From Pseudomonas kielensis (GTDB lineage Bacteria > Pseudomonadota > Gammaproteobacteria > Pseudomonadales > Pseudomonadaceae), in contig NZ_JACMYG010000006.1 in assembly GCF_014236655.1 (NCBI RefSeq), forward strand, positions 124,001-188,000: a stretch of 64,000 nt of DNA. Reading direction: 5' to 3'. A program made the position numbers and the translations under genes. This document shows, piece after piece, positions 35,250-44,292 of this stretch; the first letter of the stretch is position 1, and each line of letters begins with the position of its first letter. A model generated the notes under the pieces. The model saw only the letters and a program-made list of their open reading frames with translations. It ran no database searches and was not told where the DNA came from.

Positions 35250-36226
35250 ACCCGACCACCGATGTACGCCGATACCACGTCGATTCGAGCGTGTCCCAGC
35301 TCATAGCTGATTTGTAAGCGTGCCTCTCGATCAAGGCGTGGATTTAGCCGCCGGCACCCGCCACCGTTGATGGGGGCGGGATGATGGGTAATCTGCTCAT
35401 AACGTTCGCACGCATAGGCCGCGCGCAGTTCGTGCAAGCCTTTAAGGTTGTGCTGATGGAGGAGGTGTCGGGCGGGTCGGACGATTATCCGTTGGAAATC
35501 AAGGTAGCTTTCGTTCGGTGCCAGCAGGTTGCGGCTACCGTCGGGAGAGACCTGTTCGGCGTACCTGAGCGCCTCGCGAATATGATCATCCACCCAAATC
35601 CAGCGAGGTGCCGACGCACCGGAGCGGCCACCTTTGGTGCCGTCCTGGATGTTGATCTTGCCGTATTGTTCGGCCTCACGTTTTAGACGTGGTAGGTCGG
35701 CCAAAATGGCCTCGCGTAAGCGCATGCCGGTGGCTCGCGCCAACTGCGCGATGGCCGCGGTGCGCGGCATTTGGTGGTCGCAGAGCACGTCGACGATCTG
35801 CTTCACATGTTCGCGGTCTTGGCCTTGCGGTACCGAGCGATGAACACTGGTGCGCTGCATCCCTAGCGTCTTGCTCGGACTCGGCACTGTCACATACTGA
35901 TCACCGCGAAGCGCGGCCATGGTCCGGTTCACGCTGGATAACCGGTTTTGCGCGGTGGCGATGCAGATAGCCCCTTGATCAACTTGCAGGCGCAGATGTC
36001 CGGCGTAGTCCAGCAAGGTCTGCCGATCAATTTTTCGTGCATCGTTAAAGCCCGGCCCATCCTCCGACCGACACCACCGCACGAAAGCCTGCCAGCGGTC
36101 ACTGTGTGCCTTGACGGTCCCGTAATGCCCGCCGCCAAACATATCGCGCAATGCTTGTGGTCCGGCATAACTCAGTTGCCGGCCCCATCCAAAATTTCGC
36201 CCGTCCCGTCTACCGACCAATGCCAT
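35246..36226 (-). CDS. Tyrosine recombinase / integrase
   Basis: 326 residues from ATG 36226 (GAGGAG seven bases upstream). N-terminal core-binding domain about 20-125 (LRDMFGGGHYGTVKAHSDRWQAFVRWC), C-terminal catalytic domain with Arg in RATGMRLREAI, HELRAAYACERY (the HxxR pair), and LGHARIDVVSAYIGG with the second His and the nucleophile Tyr. All catalytic residues appear present, so the enzyme may be active. It fits the Integrase_1 group of Pseudomonas islands. It probably catalysed insertion at tRNA-Thr. Confidence 0.87.
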   Translation of the reverse strand: MALVGRRDGRNFGWGRQLSYAGPQALRDMFGGGHYGTVKAHSDRWQAFVRWCRSEDGPGFNDARKIDRQTLLDYAGHLRLQVDQGAICIATAQNRLSSVNRTMAALRGDQYVTVPSPSKTLGMQRTSVHRSVPQGQDREHVKQIVDVLCDHQMPRTAAIAQLARATGMRLREAILADLPRLKREAEQYGKINIQDGTKGGRSGASAPRWIWVDDHIREALRYAEQVSPDGSRNLLAPNESYLDFQRIIVRPARHLLHQHNLKGLHELRAAYACERYEQITHHPAPINGGGCRRLNPRLDREARLQISYELGHARIDVVSAYIGGRV

Positions 36227-36918
36227 GATCAAACTCCTCTCGAAGCCAAACTTTTAAAAACTTCCCCACGTCATCCCGCCATGGATGTTGAGTGCTATCA
36301 GGGATCAAGGCCCCTGCGACCTGTGAGGGTTGTCCACTAACGCGGGACTGGCGGCTCCTTACGGCCAAGAGCTTGGGCATCTCATGATCTGGCCTCCTGA
36401 GCACTTCCGAGGAAGTGGGCGGGTGGAGGCTGCGCTGGCTGACGAGTCCGGCGCCGCGAGATCCTGAGTCGGGTGAGGGCAGGGATGCGATGACTGGGGC
36501 ATGCCTGACTGTCAGTCAGGTGCAGTCCATTCCGTGGGCTGCGGCACCATCATCTGGATCGCTGTTGCTGGTGATTTCGGTGTTTGTCACGCCGATTGTC
36601 ACGAGGGGAAATGCCGCAATGCCTTGTACGAGTTGGGCGGCAGCAGTGGTAGGAGCGTCCGTCTCTTTCCGGGAGAAAGAGACGGGCGCAGGTTGGCGCA
36701 ATGAAATGGCCACGCGGATAGGTTGCTGCAGGGCAGTTGGGTAGGGGGATGTATGCCGCAATGGCAATGATCTGGAGTGGGCATCCATCACTCAGTGAGT
36801 GATCGTGCGAGCCACCGGACGCTAATCGCACTTTGGGAGAACCACCACGGTGTGGCGTAGCCTTAAAGGTTCTGGCTACCTGGGCTGCTGTCAACGACAG
36901 CGCTTTGCCCGATTTCCT
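36227..36918. other. Gene-free region of the island with a long hairpin
   Basis: About 690 bp with no supported gene. The only clear structure is an inverted repeat at 36655-36689. The region lies upstream of the recombinase and should contain its promoter; short open frames here are unlike any family I know. Confidence 0.5.
36655..36689. repeat. 15-bp inverted repeat in the island
   Basis: GCGTCCGTCTCTTTC (36655-36669) pairs with GAAAGAGACGGGCGC (36675-36689) with one G-T pair, leaving a 5-base loop. There is no U-run, so it is not a Rho-independent terminator. Possible roles are a recombinase or excisionase binding site, or a remnant end of another element. Confidence 0.65.
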
Positions 36919-37944
36919 CTACGCCTGTGGATAATTCTGATCAAGGCGCCAATTTCCTCCCAAATACCACTGCCGATGACGTTTCCAGTCATCTGGAAAT
37001 CCCATCAGCCTAAAGTACCCCGGGTCCAGATGATCCATGATTTCGGTCAGGCGAAGCTTCCATTGACTCTCTGGGCTGATTAGGTCGGTTAGGTAAGCCA
37101 ACATCGTCAATACGATGTACAGGCGTTGCTTAGGCTGAGGACGGTCGGCGGGCGCATTCGCGACGATCCAATCTTTTGGCAGGGTGGGTCGAATCGAGAG
37201 TTCTCGGTTCCATAACCGGGAGTGGTGGGCGCAACAGTTGCGGATGAAGGTCAGGGTGTGGAGCCAGGAGGCCAATACCTCGAAGGGCAAATTCAATCGG
37301 CTGGCTATCGCTTTTTTGTCGGCGCTTTTGCCTATGGCATTGAAGAGCGTGGATACCGCTCCAAGGCTGAGTTCTTCCAGGACAGCCCAGGCGGGTGGAA
37401 ACTCAGGGTGGGTGTAAGTCGCTCCGTAGAATCGGAAGTAGTTGTCGCGCATGCGATTTTCAATGCGGTGTTGCTGGACCTCATCAAACTGGCTGCTTGT
37501 TTGTATGCGCTCAATTTCACGTCGAAGTTTTTTCCGTTCCTTGTCCAACTGATCTCGCAGGGGGCGCAGTAGATGGTCATGTGCATACGACGAGGAGAAG
37601 ACGGATGCGTCAGCTATCCAATCAGGCCCGTATTTTGGGCACATGTGATTGCTGATAGTCGCTCGTGTGGCGACTTCAACACGTTCGATGGCCTCCATGA
37701 TTATGTGTCGCAGCGAGCTGTCGAAGCGGTAGATGTCGACGACGGCCTTCAGTGTGCTGCCGGGTTTGAATGTGTGTTCAGGCCCTTGCTCCTGGAACGG
37801 GCGCATGTAGGGGCTCAGGCGAAACAGCGTGACCACCTCGAGGAAACGCATGGCATGGTCGTCGTTACTGACTTGCAGGCCGCGTTGCTTTAGCAGTTCC
37901 AATTGCTGTTCTACGCTGAGAGCCGGCTTGTCGAAGGGCCTCAT
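36919..37944 (-). CDS. Abi_2 (AbiD/AbiF) abortive-infection protein with HEPN motif
   Basis: 341 residues from ATG 37944 (GGAG eight bases upstream). The Abi_2 pattern is clear: KPALSVEQQLELLKQRGLQVSNDDHAMRFLEVVTLFRLSPYMRPF and YRFDSSLRHIIMEAIERVEVATRATISNHM. Residues about 238-249 read FIRNCCAHHSRLWNREL, an R-x4-H HEPN motif that would be the RNase site. AbiD/AbiF proteins stop phage growth by killing or arresting the infected cell. Stand-alone gene close to tRNA-Thr at the right end of the island; no modification or antitoxin gene is adjacent. Confidence 0.85.
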   Translation of the reverse strand: MRPFDKPALSVEQQLELLKQRGLQVSNDDHAMRFLEVVTLFRLSPYMRPFQEQGPEHTFKPGSTLKAVVDIYRFDSSLRHIIMEAIERVEVATRATISNHMCPKYGPDWIADASVFSSSYAHDHLLRPLRDQLDKERKKLRREIERIQTSSQFDEVQQHRIENRMRDNYFRFYGATYTHPEFPPAWAVLEELSLGAVSTLFNAIGKSADKKAIASRLNLPFEVLASWLHTLTFIRNCCAHHSRLWNRELSIRPTLPKDWIVANAPADRPQPKQRLYIVLTMLAYLTDLISPESQWKLRLTEIMDHLDPGYFRLMGFPDDWKRHRQWYLGGNWRLDQNYPQA

Positions 37945-38112
37945 GTAGTTTTCTCCAGGCAAAAAAAACCCGCACGATTTGAGCTTGCTGACGGGGTCAA
38001 CCTAGGCTTGGCGGGTGTGTTGGGGGGCATTATAGGTAGGTACAAAAGCCCGTCAACGGCGCGCTGGCATGCAAATGTAACGGGCAGGGGATGTGTTCCA
38101 AATCACGGAAAC

Positions 38113-38144
38113 AAAAAAGGCCCACCTTTCGGTGAGCCTTTTTT
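38113..38144 (-). terminator. Terminator of tRNA-Thr
   Basis: AAAAAAGGCCCACC / GGTGAGCCTTTTTT hairpin just past the 3' end of the tRNA on the - strand. Confidence 0.82.
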
Positions 38145-38155
38145 GGTACTGCGTA

Positions 38156-38231
<76 letters not shown>

Positions 38232-38309
38232 GTGTTGGGCGACGATTATAGCGATTGCTTTGCGTCTGTAAACCCCTGAATTCTGACTATTTTTGCGTAG
38301 CGCTCAGGG

Positions 38310-39131
38310 TCAGGCCCTGCGCAGCACTTTCTTGAGCGTTTCGACCGCTCGCCAGGAGCGGCTGTTGCGCAGGGCGTGGAGTTCGGCTTCGGCGCGGTCG
38401 GCGCGTTGGCGTTCGTGGTGCAGAGCGGTTTCCAGGTCGGTCAGGGGGTAGCTGAAGCTGTGGCCGTAGCAGAACTGGAATTCGTCGAGGTTGCAGGGGG
38501 CCAGTTCGAAGGCGCCCTTGAAGTGCAGGTGTTCTTCGGCGAGGTAGAAGGTGTTGAGGCCGTCGAACAACACCGAGTGGTAGCCGGCGTCGAGCAGCAG
38601 TTGTTCCCAGGTCTGGTCGCGGGTCCAGGGGGTTTCGATGAGGATGATCCAGGGGCGCCATTGGCTGAAGTCCATGCCGCGCAGCACGGTTTCTTCGTGG
38701 CCTTCGACGTCGATCTTGAGGAAGTGGATCGGGCCTTTGACGTGTTCTTCGCAGATCGAGGTCAGGGTGCGGGAGTGGACGGTGTGGCTGCGCACGTCCA
38801 TGCCGGCGTCGCGGTGCTGTTTGGCGACGCTGGCTTCCACGGTCGACAGGCCGGTGTCGGCGATGGCGTAGAAGGTCAGGGCCTCGGCGTTGTCGCCGGC
38901 CACGCATTGCAGGTTGATGTCTTTGGGCCGCTCCTGGCACAGGGCGTCGTGGTAGACCTGCACCGGCTCGATGTTGATGCCGGTCCAGCCGCGCTCATAA
39001 AACGCCTTGGTGACCGAGTCCACGGTGGGCTGATTGGCACCGACGTCGATGTAGAAGCCGTTCTCGAAGTGCTTCAGGGCGCGCCACAGGCGAATGTCTT
39101 CGAAGTTCTGTGCATAAGAAATGAACGTCAC
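38310..39131 (-). CDS. FkbM-family methyltransferase
   Basis: 273 residues. FkbM methyltransferase core: EDIRLWRALKHFENGFYIDVGANQPTVDSVTKAFYERGW (SAM motif DVGANQP, about 28-34), GINIEPVQVYHDAL, and FLKIDVEGHEETVLRGMDF, the family signature. A C-terminal heptad-like stretch (LHHERQRADRAEAELHALRNSRSWRAVETLKKVL) follows, as in enzymes that modify surface sugars or that are coupled to glycan assembly. Likely an O-methyltransferase of a cell-surface glycan; no glycan cluster adjoins it. It lies just outside the island, next to tRNA-Thr. Confidence 0.87.
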   Translation of the reverse strand: MTFISYAQNFEDIRLWRALKHFENGFYIDVGANQPTVDSVTKAFYERGWTGINIEPVQVYHDALCQERPKDINLQCVAGDNAEALTFYAIADTGLSTVEASVAKQHRDAGMDVRSHTVHSRTLTSICEEHVKGPIHFLKIDVEGHEETVLRGMDFSQWRPWIILIETPWTRDQTWEQLLLDAGYHSVLFDGLNTFYLAEEHLHFKGAFELAPCNLDEFQFCYGHSFSYPLTDLETALHHERQRADRAEAELHALRNSRSWRAVETLKKVLRRA

Positions 39132-39485
39132 GGGCGCTTCCTGTCAGTCGGCTACGGCGATCCATGGCACCCGCTGGGCGCCCGATGACTGTGTATAGCA
39201 ACTGCGCCTGATGTGCGCAATTGTTGGCCGGTTGGGTGCCGGGATTCGGCAGTTATGTCCTTTGGTTTTAACGCTTATGCACAACGGGCAGTTGTTTGGC
39301 GGTCTGGATGACGGATTTTTTGCAGGAATTCTCAACAAATCGCAACTGGCTGTTTTTTCGTTCGTTTTTTAATGTGAACAAAAAATGACCAAGAGACTTT
39401 TAGCCCTAAAAGCCTTGGATCCAAAGGCTGTGATGGATTTTCATCAACAGAGTTATCCACAGGCTGTGGTGCGACAAAACGCCCC
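39132..39485. other. Gene-free stretch with one DnaA-box match
   Basis: About 350 bp upstream of the FkbM gene and downstream of the GSTCD-like methyltransferase (both -). It is AT-rich for this genome and should contain the FkbM promoter. TTATCCACA at 39453-39461 is a perfect but single DnaA-box match. Confidence 0.5.
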
Positions 39486-40715
39486 TTAATGGCGCTCGGC
39501 TAGTAGCAGTAGGTTGCGCGGTGTCAGCGTGCTTTCGCAGAAGGTGCCGAGGCGAACCTGGTAGCCCTGGGATTCGAGGAACAGGGCGCGGTCGAGGACC
39601 AGCCACAGTTCCAGGGGGCGGCGGAAAAGGCCGCGCACCAATTCCAGGTTGCGCACCTCGGCCAGGCGTTGCCAGCCGGCGGCTTCCAGTGCCGGCCAGT
39701 CCTGGGTGCCGACGGTGGATAAGTCTTTGAGCGCGGCCAGGTCGCGGCAGTAGTCGGCGAAGGGTTTGTCCAGCCAGGCGCTGGGCAGTGACGGTGTCGG
39801 CAGGTACTGATCCAGCCCGCGCAGTTGCCGTTGCAGCAGGTCGAACCCCAGGCGGCGGGCCATGGAGCTGTCGCGCTGGCGTCGAACCCGGGCGCCGGCG
39901 GTCACGGTCTCGCTGAGCGGCAGGGCCAGGTCGTCGAGGGACAGTTGCAGGCTGGAGGCTTTGCCGGCGCTGGACAGGGCTTGGTAGTGGCTGGCGTGGG
40001 TGCGGTTGTAGCAGCACGGGGCGATGGCCAGTTGTGGGCAGCCGGCGGCGCTGGCCAGTTGCAACAGGCGCACGTGCAGGTCGCCACAGGCGTGCAAGGC
40101 CACTGGCGTCAGGTCGGCGCTGACTTGGGCCACCGCATCGGCCGCCAGGACGTCTTGCTGCAGATGCCGGGCCGGCAACCGATGGTGCTGACTCAGGGCC
40201 TGGCCGCTGGCGATCAACGCCGGGTCATGTTCCAGGCAGGTCAGGTGCTGGCCGGCTTGCAGCAGGCGGCGGCCCAGGTGGCCCTTGCCCGCGCACCAGT
40301 CCAGCCAGTGCCGGGGGTGGTTGGCGAACTGCAGGCAGGCGGCAAAGGCTTCGATCTGCTGCCATTTGCGCCCCGGAACGTCGACGTTCAGGCGCGGCGC
40401 GGCGGGATCGATGGCGTGGGCAGGGAGCTGTGCGAGTGCGCTGAGGGCCGCGGACTGCGCCGCCAGCGCCGGGAAGGGCGCCGGGGCGAGTAGCTGTTCA
40501 GGGTGGTTGTGGCTGTCTTCGGCGTGTTGCAGCGAGCGCTGGCGTAGCCACTGGGCCAGTTGCGGGTGGTCGGTTTCCCACGACAACTGGCGTTGGGTAA
40601 ACGGGCGCGGGCGCCAGAGTGCCTGGTGCTCGCTGAGGAAGGCGTCGAGGGCGTTGAAGCGGGCGAGCAGGTGCTCGCCCGTCAGCACCGACGGCTCAGC
40701 GTCCCTGGCAGGCAT
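39486..40715 (-). CDS. GSTCD-like SAM-dependent methyltransferase (Methyltransf_32)
   Basis: 409 residues. SAM motif I WCAGKGHLGRRLL (about 138-150), LEHDPALIASGQ as acidic motif II, VALHACGDLHVRLL (about 202-215) and IAPCCYNRTHASHY match the Methyltransf_32 group that includes human GSTCD. These act on unknown, possibly RNA, substrates; the APCCYNR block is characteristic. Its first 20 bp overlap the 3' end of the ABC permease gene, so it is translated with the amino-acid transporter mRNA although it has no evident role in transport. Confidence 0.82.
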   Translation of the reverse strand: MPARDAEPSVLTGEHLLARFNALDAFLSEHQALWRPRPFTQRQLSWETDHPQLAQWLRQRSLQHAEDSHNHPEQLLAPAPFPALAAQSAALSALAQLPAHAIDPAAPRLNVDVPGRKWQQIEAFAACLQFANHPRHWLDWCAGKGHLGRRLLQAGQHLTCLEHDPALIASGQALSQHHRLPARHLQQDVLAADAVAQVSADLTPVALHACGDLHVRLLQLASAAGCPQLAIAPCCYNRTHASHYQALSSAGKASSLQLSLDDLALPLSETVTAGARVRRQRDSSMARRLGFDLLQRQLRGLDQYLPTPSLPSAWLDKPFADYCRDLAALKDLSTVGTQDWPALEAAGWQRLAEVRNLELVRGLFRRPLELWLVLDRALFLESQGYQVRLGTFCESTLTPRNLLLLAERH

Positions 40716-41385
40716 CGACGCGCAACCAGCGCTCCAGCAACTTGAAACCGCGGACCAGGACGTAGGCCATCAGCAGGTAGAACATGCCGGCGGCGAAGAA
40801 GATCTCCACGGGCAAGTAAGTGCGGGCAATGATGGTGCGTGCCATGCCGGTCAGTTCGAGCAAGGTCACGGTACTGGCCAGGGCGCTGGCCTTGAGCATC
40901 AGGATCACTTCGTTGCTGTAGGCCGGCAGGCCGATGCGCGCGGCACGCGGCAGGATGATGTAGAACAGCGCCTTGGGCCGCGACATGCCCAGCGCCCGGG
41001 CGGCTTCGATTTCACCCGGTGGGATGGCCTGGATCGCGCCGCGCAGGATCTCGGCGATGTAGGCGGCCGTGTGCAGGGTCATGGTGGCGGTGGCGCACCA
41101 GAACGGATCGCGCAGGTACGGCCACATCGCGCTGTTGCGCACCGCATCGAACTGCGCCAGGCCGTAGTAGACCAGGAACAGTTGCACCAGCAGGGGGGTG
41201 CCGCGGAAGAAGAAGATGTAGGCGTAGGGCAGGGCGCGCACGTACCAGAGTTTGGACGAGCGGGCGATGCCCAGCGGAATGGCGAGCAGCAGGCCGAGGA
41301 TGACCGCGATGGCCACCAGTTCCAGGGTCAGGGTGGCGCCCTGGGCCAGTTTCGGCAGCCACTTGATGATCACTTCCCAGTTCAT
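40696..41385 (-). CDS. Polar amino-acid ABC transporter permease (second)
   Basis: 229 residues, HisM/GlnP type. Five membrane segments are visible, with the EAA loop GEIEAARALGMSRPKALFYIILPRAARIGLPAYSNEVILMLKASAL (about 150-195). The start ATG 41385 overlaps the upstream permease stop (ATGA). It forms a heterodimeric permease with the product of the preceding gene. Confidence 0.92.
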   Translation of the reverse strand: MNWEVIIKWLPKLAQGATLTLELVAIAVILGLLLAIPLGIARSSKLWYVRALPYAYIFFFRGTPLLVQLFLVYYGLAQFDAVRNSAMWPYLRDPFWCATATMTLHTAAYIAEILRGAIQAIPPGEIEAARALGMSRPKALFYIILPRAARIGLPAYSNEVILMLKASALASTVTLLELTGMARTIIARTYLPVEIFFAAGMFYLLMAYVLVRGFKLLERWLRVDACQGR

Positions 41386-42077
41386 TGGGTGCTCCGGGCA
41401 AAGCCGCGAGCGGCGCGTTTTTCCAGCAGGTGCATGCCGATCATGGCGATGATGGTCAGCCCCAGGTACATGAAGGCGGCGACCATGTAGAAGGTGAAGG
41501 GCTGCTTGGTCATGGTCACGCCGTTTTGCGCGTGACGCATGATTTCTTCCAGGCCGATCACCGAGACCAGGGCGGTGTCCTTCATCAGGATCATGAACAG
41601 GTTGCCCAGCCCCGGCAGGGCGATGCGCCACATCTGCGGCATGATCAGCCGGGTGAAGATCCGCCATTTCGACAGGCCCAGGGCCATACCCGCTTCGCGG
41701 TGACCCTTGGGAATGGCCAGGATCGCGCCACGGAACACTTCCGTGGCATAGGCGCCGAAGCACAGGCCGAGGGCAATCACGCCGGCGGCAAAGGCATTGA
41801 GCGCCAGGTCAGGCTTGCCGAAAAACTCGCCCAGGGCCCGCATCAGGTTGACGGTGCCGAAGTAGATCAGCAGCACCCACAGCAGTTCCGGGATGCCGCG
41901 CACCAGGGTCGAGTAGGTGCCGCCAAGCCACTGCAGTGACTTGTACGGGGAAGTCTTGGCCAAGGCGCCGAGCAGGCCGAGCACCAGTCCCAGGCTTAAG
42001 GCCGTGAGAGCCAGTTTGACGGTCATCAGCGCGCCAGCGGCGAGCGCCGGGCCGAATCCTTGGAGTTCGATAATCAT
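41382..42077 (-). CDS. Polar amino-acid ABC transporter permease (first)
   Basis: 231 residues, HisQ/ArtQ type, about five membrane segments; EAA loop KGHREAGMALGLSKWRIFTRLIMPQMWRIALPGLGNLFMILMKDTALVSVIG (about 123-173). Cytoplasmic-membrane half of the importer. 78 bp after the binding-protein gene and 4-bp overlap with the second permease. Confidence 0.92.
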   Translation of the reverse strand: MIIELQGFGPALAAGALMTVKLALTALSLGLVLGLLGALAKTSPYKSLQWLGGTYSTLVRGIPELLWVLLIYFGTVNLMRALGEFFGKPDLALNAFAAGVIALGLCFGAYATEVFRGAILAIPKGHREAGMALGLSKWRIFTRLIMPQMWRIALPGLGNLFMILMKDTALVSVIGLEEIMRHAQNGVTMTKQPFTFYMVAAFMYLGLTIIAMIGMHLLEKRAARGFARSTQ

Positions 42078-42155
42078 GGAGGTCTATTCAAGTTGCAGCA
42101 GGCTTTGCTAAAGACCGGCGCGCCGGGGTGGGCGCGCCGGTCAGGCACGTCAGGA

Positions 42156-42911
42156 TCAGTAGATGCTGAACGGGAAGTACTTGTCGTTGATCTTCTTGTA
42201 GGTGCCGTCAGCGACGATTTCCTTGATGGCGGCGTTCAGCTTGTTGCGCAGCTCGTTGTCACCCTTGCGCACGGCGATGCCGATTTCGTCGCTTTCCACC
42301 ACGGGGTCGCCTTTGAACTCGTAGTTCTTGCCGGCATCGCTTTTCAGCCAGTCGTAGTTGGCGTACTTGTCGGCCAGGATGCCGTCGACGCGACCGGAGG
42401 TCAGGTCCAGGTAGGCGTTTTCCTGAGTGTCGTAGAGGCTGACCTTGATGTCGTCACCGTAGGTGTCTTCCAGCCAGGTGCCGGCCAGGGTCGCGCGCTG
42501 GGTACCGATGGTCTTGCCCTTGAGGTAGGCCTTGTCGGTCTTGAAGTCGACGTTTTTCGGTGCGATGAACTGCAGCTTGTTGGAGTAGTAGCGGTCAGTG
42601 AAGTCCACGGCCTGCTTGCGCTCGTCGGTGATCGACAGCGAAGACACCAGGAAGTCGAACTTCTTGGCGTTGAGGGCCGGGATGATGCCGTCCCAGTCGG
42701 AGGTGACGACTTCGCACTCGACTTTCATCTTGGCGCACAGGGCGTCGCCGATGTCTTTGTCGAAACCGACTACCTGGCCGCTGGCATCCTTGTTGTTGAA
42801 CGGCGGGTAGGCCGCCTCGATGCCCATTTTGAGTTTTTCGGCAGCCATTGCGTTGGCCGAGAACACCAGGGTGGCGGCCGCGGCCAGGATGAATTTCTTG
42901 TAGTTCTGCAT
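42156..42911 (-). CDS. Polar amino-acid ABC transporter periplasmic binding protein
   Basis: 251 residues from ATG 42911 (GGAG eight bases upstream). Signal peptide MQNYKKFILAAAATLVFSANAMA; then the SBP_bac_3 fold: LKMGIEAAYPPFNNKDASGQVVGFDKDIGDALCAKM, VVTSDWDGIIPALNAKKFDFLVSSLSITDERKQAVDFTDRYY. This pattern is that of the lysine/arginine/ornithine/histidine group. The residues suggest a basic amino acid, but the ligand is not certain. Confidence 0.92.
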   Translation of the reverse strand: MQNYKKFILAAAATLVFSANAMAAEKLKMGIEAAYPPFNNKDASGQVVGFDKDIGDALCAKMKVECEVVTSDWDGIIPALNAKKFDFLVSSLSITDERKQAVDFTDRYYSNKLQFIAPKNVDFKTDKAYLKGKTIGTQRATLAGTWLEDTYGDDIKVSLYDTQENAYLDLTSGRVDGILADKYANYDWLKSDAGKNYEFKGDPVVESDEIGIAVRKGDNELRNKLNAAIKEIVADGTYKKINDKYFPFSIY

Positions 42912-42924
42912 GCGGGTAGCTCCG

Positions 42925-43698
42925 TTAGCGGTTGCTGGACATGAATTGTTTGCAGCGCGCCGAAAGCGGGTTTTCAAACACCTGCTGTGGCGATCCTTGC
43001 TCTTCTACCAAGCCCTGGTGAAGGAACACGACTTCACTGGAGACCTGGCGGGCGAAGCCCATTTCATGGGTGACCAGCAGCATGGTGCGGCCTTCTTCGG
43101 CCAGGGCGCGGATCACGTTTAGTACTTCCTGAACCATTTCCGGGTCAAGTGCCGAAGTGGGCTCATCGAACAGAATCACTTTGGGCTGCATCGCCAGGGT
43201 GCGGGCAATGGCCGCGCGTTGTTGCTGGCCGCCGGACAGCTGCGCCGGGTACGCGTGGCGTTTATCGGCGATGCCGACCTTGGCCAGCAGGGCTTCGGCG
43301 ACTTCGATGGCCTCGGCTTTGCTCTGCCCCAGCACGCGGCGCGGCGCTTCGATGATGTTATCGAGCACGCTCATGTGCGGCCACAGGTTGAAGTTTTGAA
43401 ACACAAAACCGATTTCGCTGCGCAGGCGGTTGATCTGCCGACCGTCGGCGGCCACCAGTTCACCGTTTTTTGCCGGCTTGAGCTTGAGCTCTTCGCCAGC
43501 CACCAGGATTTGCCCCTGGTTGGGGTTCTCCAGGAGGTTGATGCAGCGCAGGAACGTGGACTTGCCGGAACCGGAGGAACCCAGGATCGAGATCACGTCG
43601 CCGTCGCGTGCGGTCAGCGAGACGCCCTTGAGCACCTCCAGCTGGCCGTAGCGTTTGTGCAAGTTGCGGATTTCAAGCGCGGGCGTGGCCTCAGCCAT
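42925..43698 (-). CDS. Polar amino-acid ABC transporter ATPase (HisP type)
   Basis: 257 residues. Walker [10 protein letters not shown] (about 39-47), Q-loop [17 protein letters not shown], signature [16 protein letters not shown] (about 153-168), Walker [17 protein letters not shown]-loop VTHEMGF. First gene of the transporter set (ATPase, binding protein, two permeases), a layout identical to HisJQMP/ArgT systems. 14 bp separate it from the binding protein start. Confidence 0.95.
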   Translation of the reverse strand: MAEATPALEIRNLHKRYGQLEVLKGVSLTARDGDVISILGSSGSGKSTFLRCINLLENPNQGQILVAGEELKLKPAKNGELVAADGRQINRLRSEIGFVFQNFNLWPHMSVLDNIIEAPRRVLGQSKAEAIEVAEALLAKVGIADKRHAYPAQLSGGQQQRAAIARTLAMQPKVILFDEPTSALDPEMVQEVLNVIRALAEEGRTMLLVTHEMGFARQVSSEVVFLHQGLVEEQGSPQQVFENPLSARCKQFMSSNR

Positions 43699-44235
43699 GT
43701 ACGGTCCTCATTGTGTTCGGTTGTGCCTGTGCTGTTGGGCAGCCTACCTGGCGAGGCGCCAAGCTAGCATAGCGTTGGAACGGCGGCCAACAGCCCCACG
43801 GGGTGCACACGGGAAGTGGTGCGCGGTTGTCGCATCGACGCAGCAGACTGTCGCGCTATCAACAACCGAACATCTGTTTGAAGCCATGTTTGCGTGGGGG
43901 GAGCGTAAAAAAAGGCGCGATGGTGCCAGCTTTGGCCGGGTGTTGGAAGCGCAAAGCGGACATTCGTACCAGATCGGCACGTTTATTGTGCACCAGTGGT
44001 TTTTTCTGTGTGTTTTTGGTGCGCCGACTCGTCCGGTGACTGGGGGGTACGCTCATGCGCTGGCGAAGTGCCATTGATTTCAATGACTTAGGATTGAGGC
44101 TCGGTCTTTGTGCAGGCCGTGGAAAGTGGGGGGTGAAACATTTTGGCGCAATTGTTTCGTGCGGAATTAGACGCGACAGGTTGGTTTCGTGAGAAGCGCC
44201 GCCCGGCAATGGCATTGAGTCGATCCGGGAGAATG
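43699..44235. other. Gene-free region upstream of the transporter operon
   Basis: About 540 bp holding the promoter of the amino-acid ABC operon (- strand) and nothing else I can support. A 141-residue frame on the - strand covers part of it but has no family resemblance and an unusual composition. Confidence 0.5.
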
Positions 44236-44273
44236 AAAAACGGCCGCTGTCAGGGATGACGAGCGGCCGTTTT
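44236..44273. terminator. Bidirectional terminator
   Basis: AAAAACGGCCGCT / AGCGGCCGTTTT stem around a GTCAGGGATGACG loop region; on the - strand it closes the tandem paralogue pair. Confidence 0.82.
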
Positions 44274-44292
44274 GCTTGGCGCACTGCGCGGC

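Noticed and set aside
36415..36744. Short frames on both strands in the gene-free part of the island
   Set aside because: No ribosome site with a plausible product, no family resemblance, and they cross the 15-bp inverted repeat.
39453..39461. TTATCCACA as a possible replication or DnaA-control site
   Set aside because: Perfect match but a single copy with no partner boxes, AT-rich unwinding region or replication gene nearby; chance is likely.
43859..44284. 141-codon - strand frame between the ABC operon and the tandem paralogues
   Set aside because: Composition is not protein-like for this genome, it runs through the terminator region, and no motif was seen.
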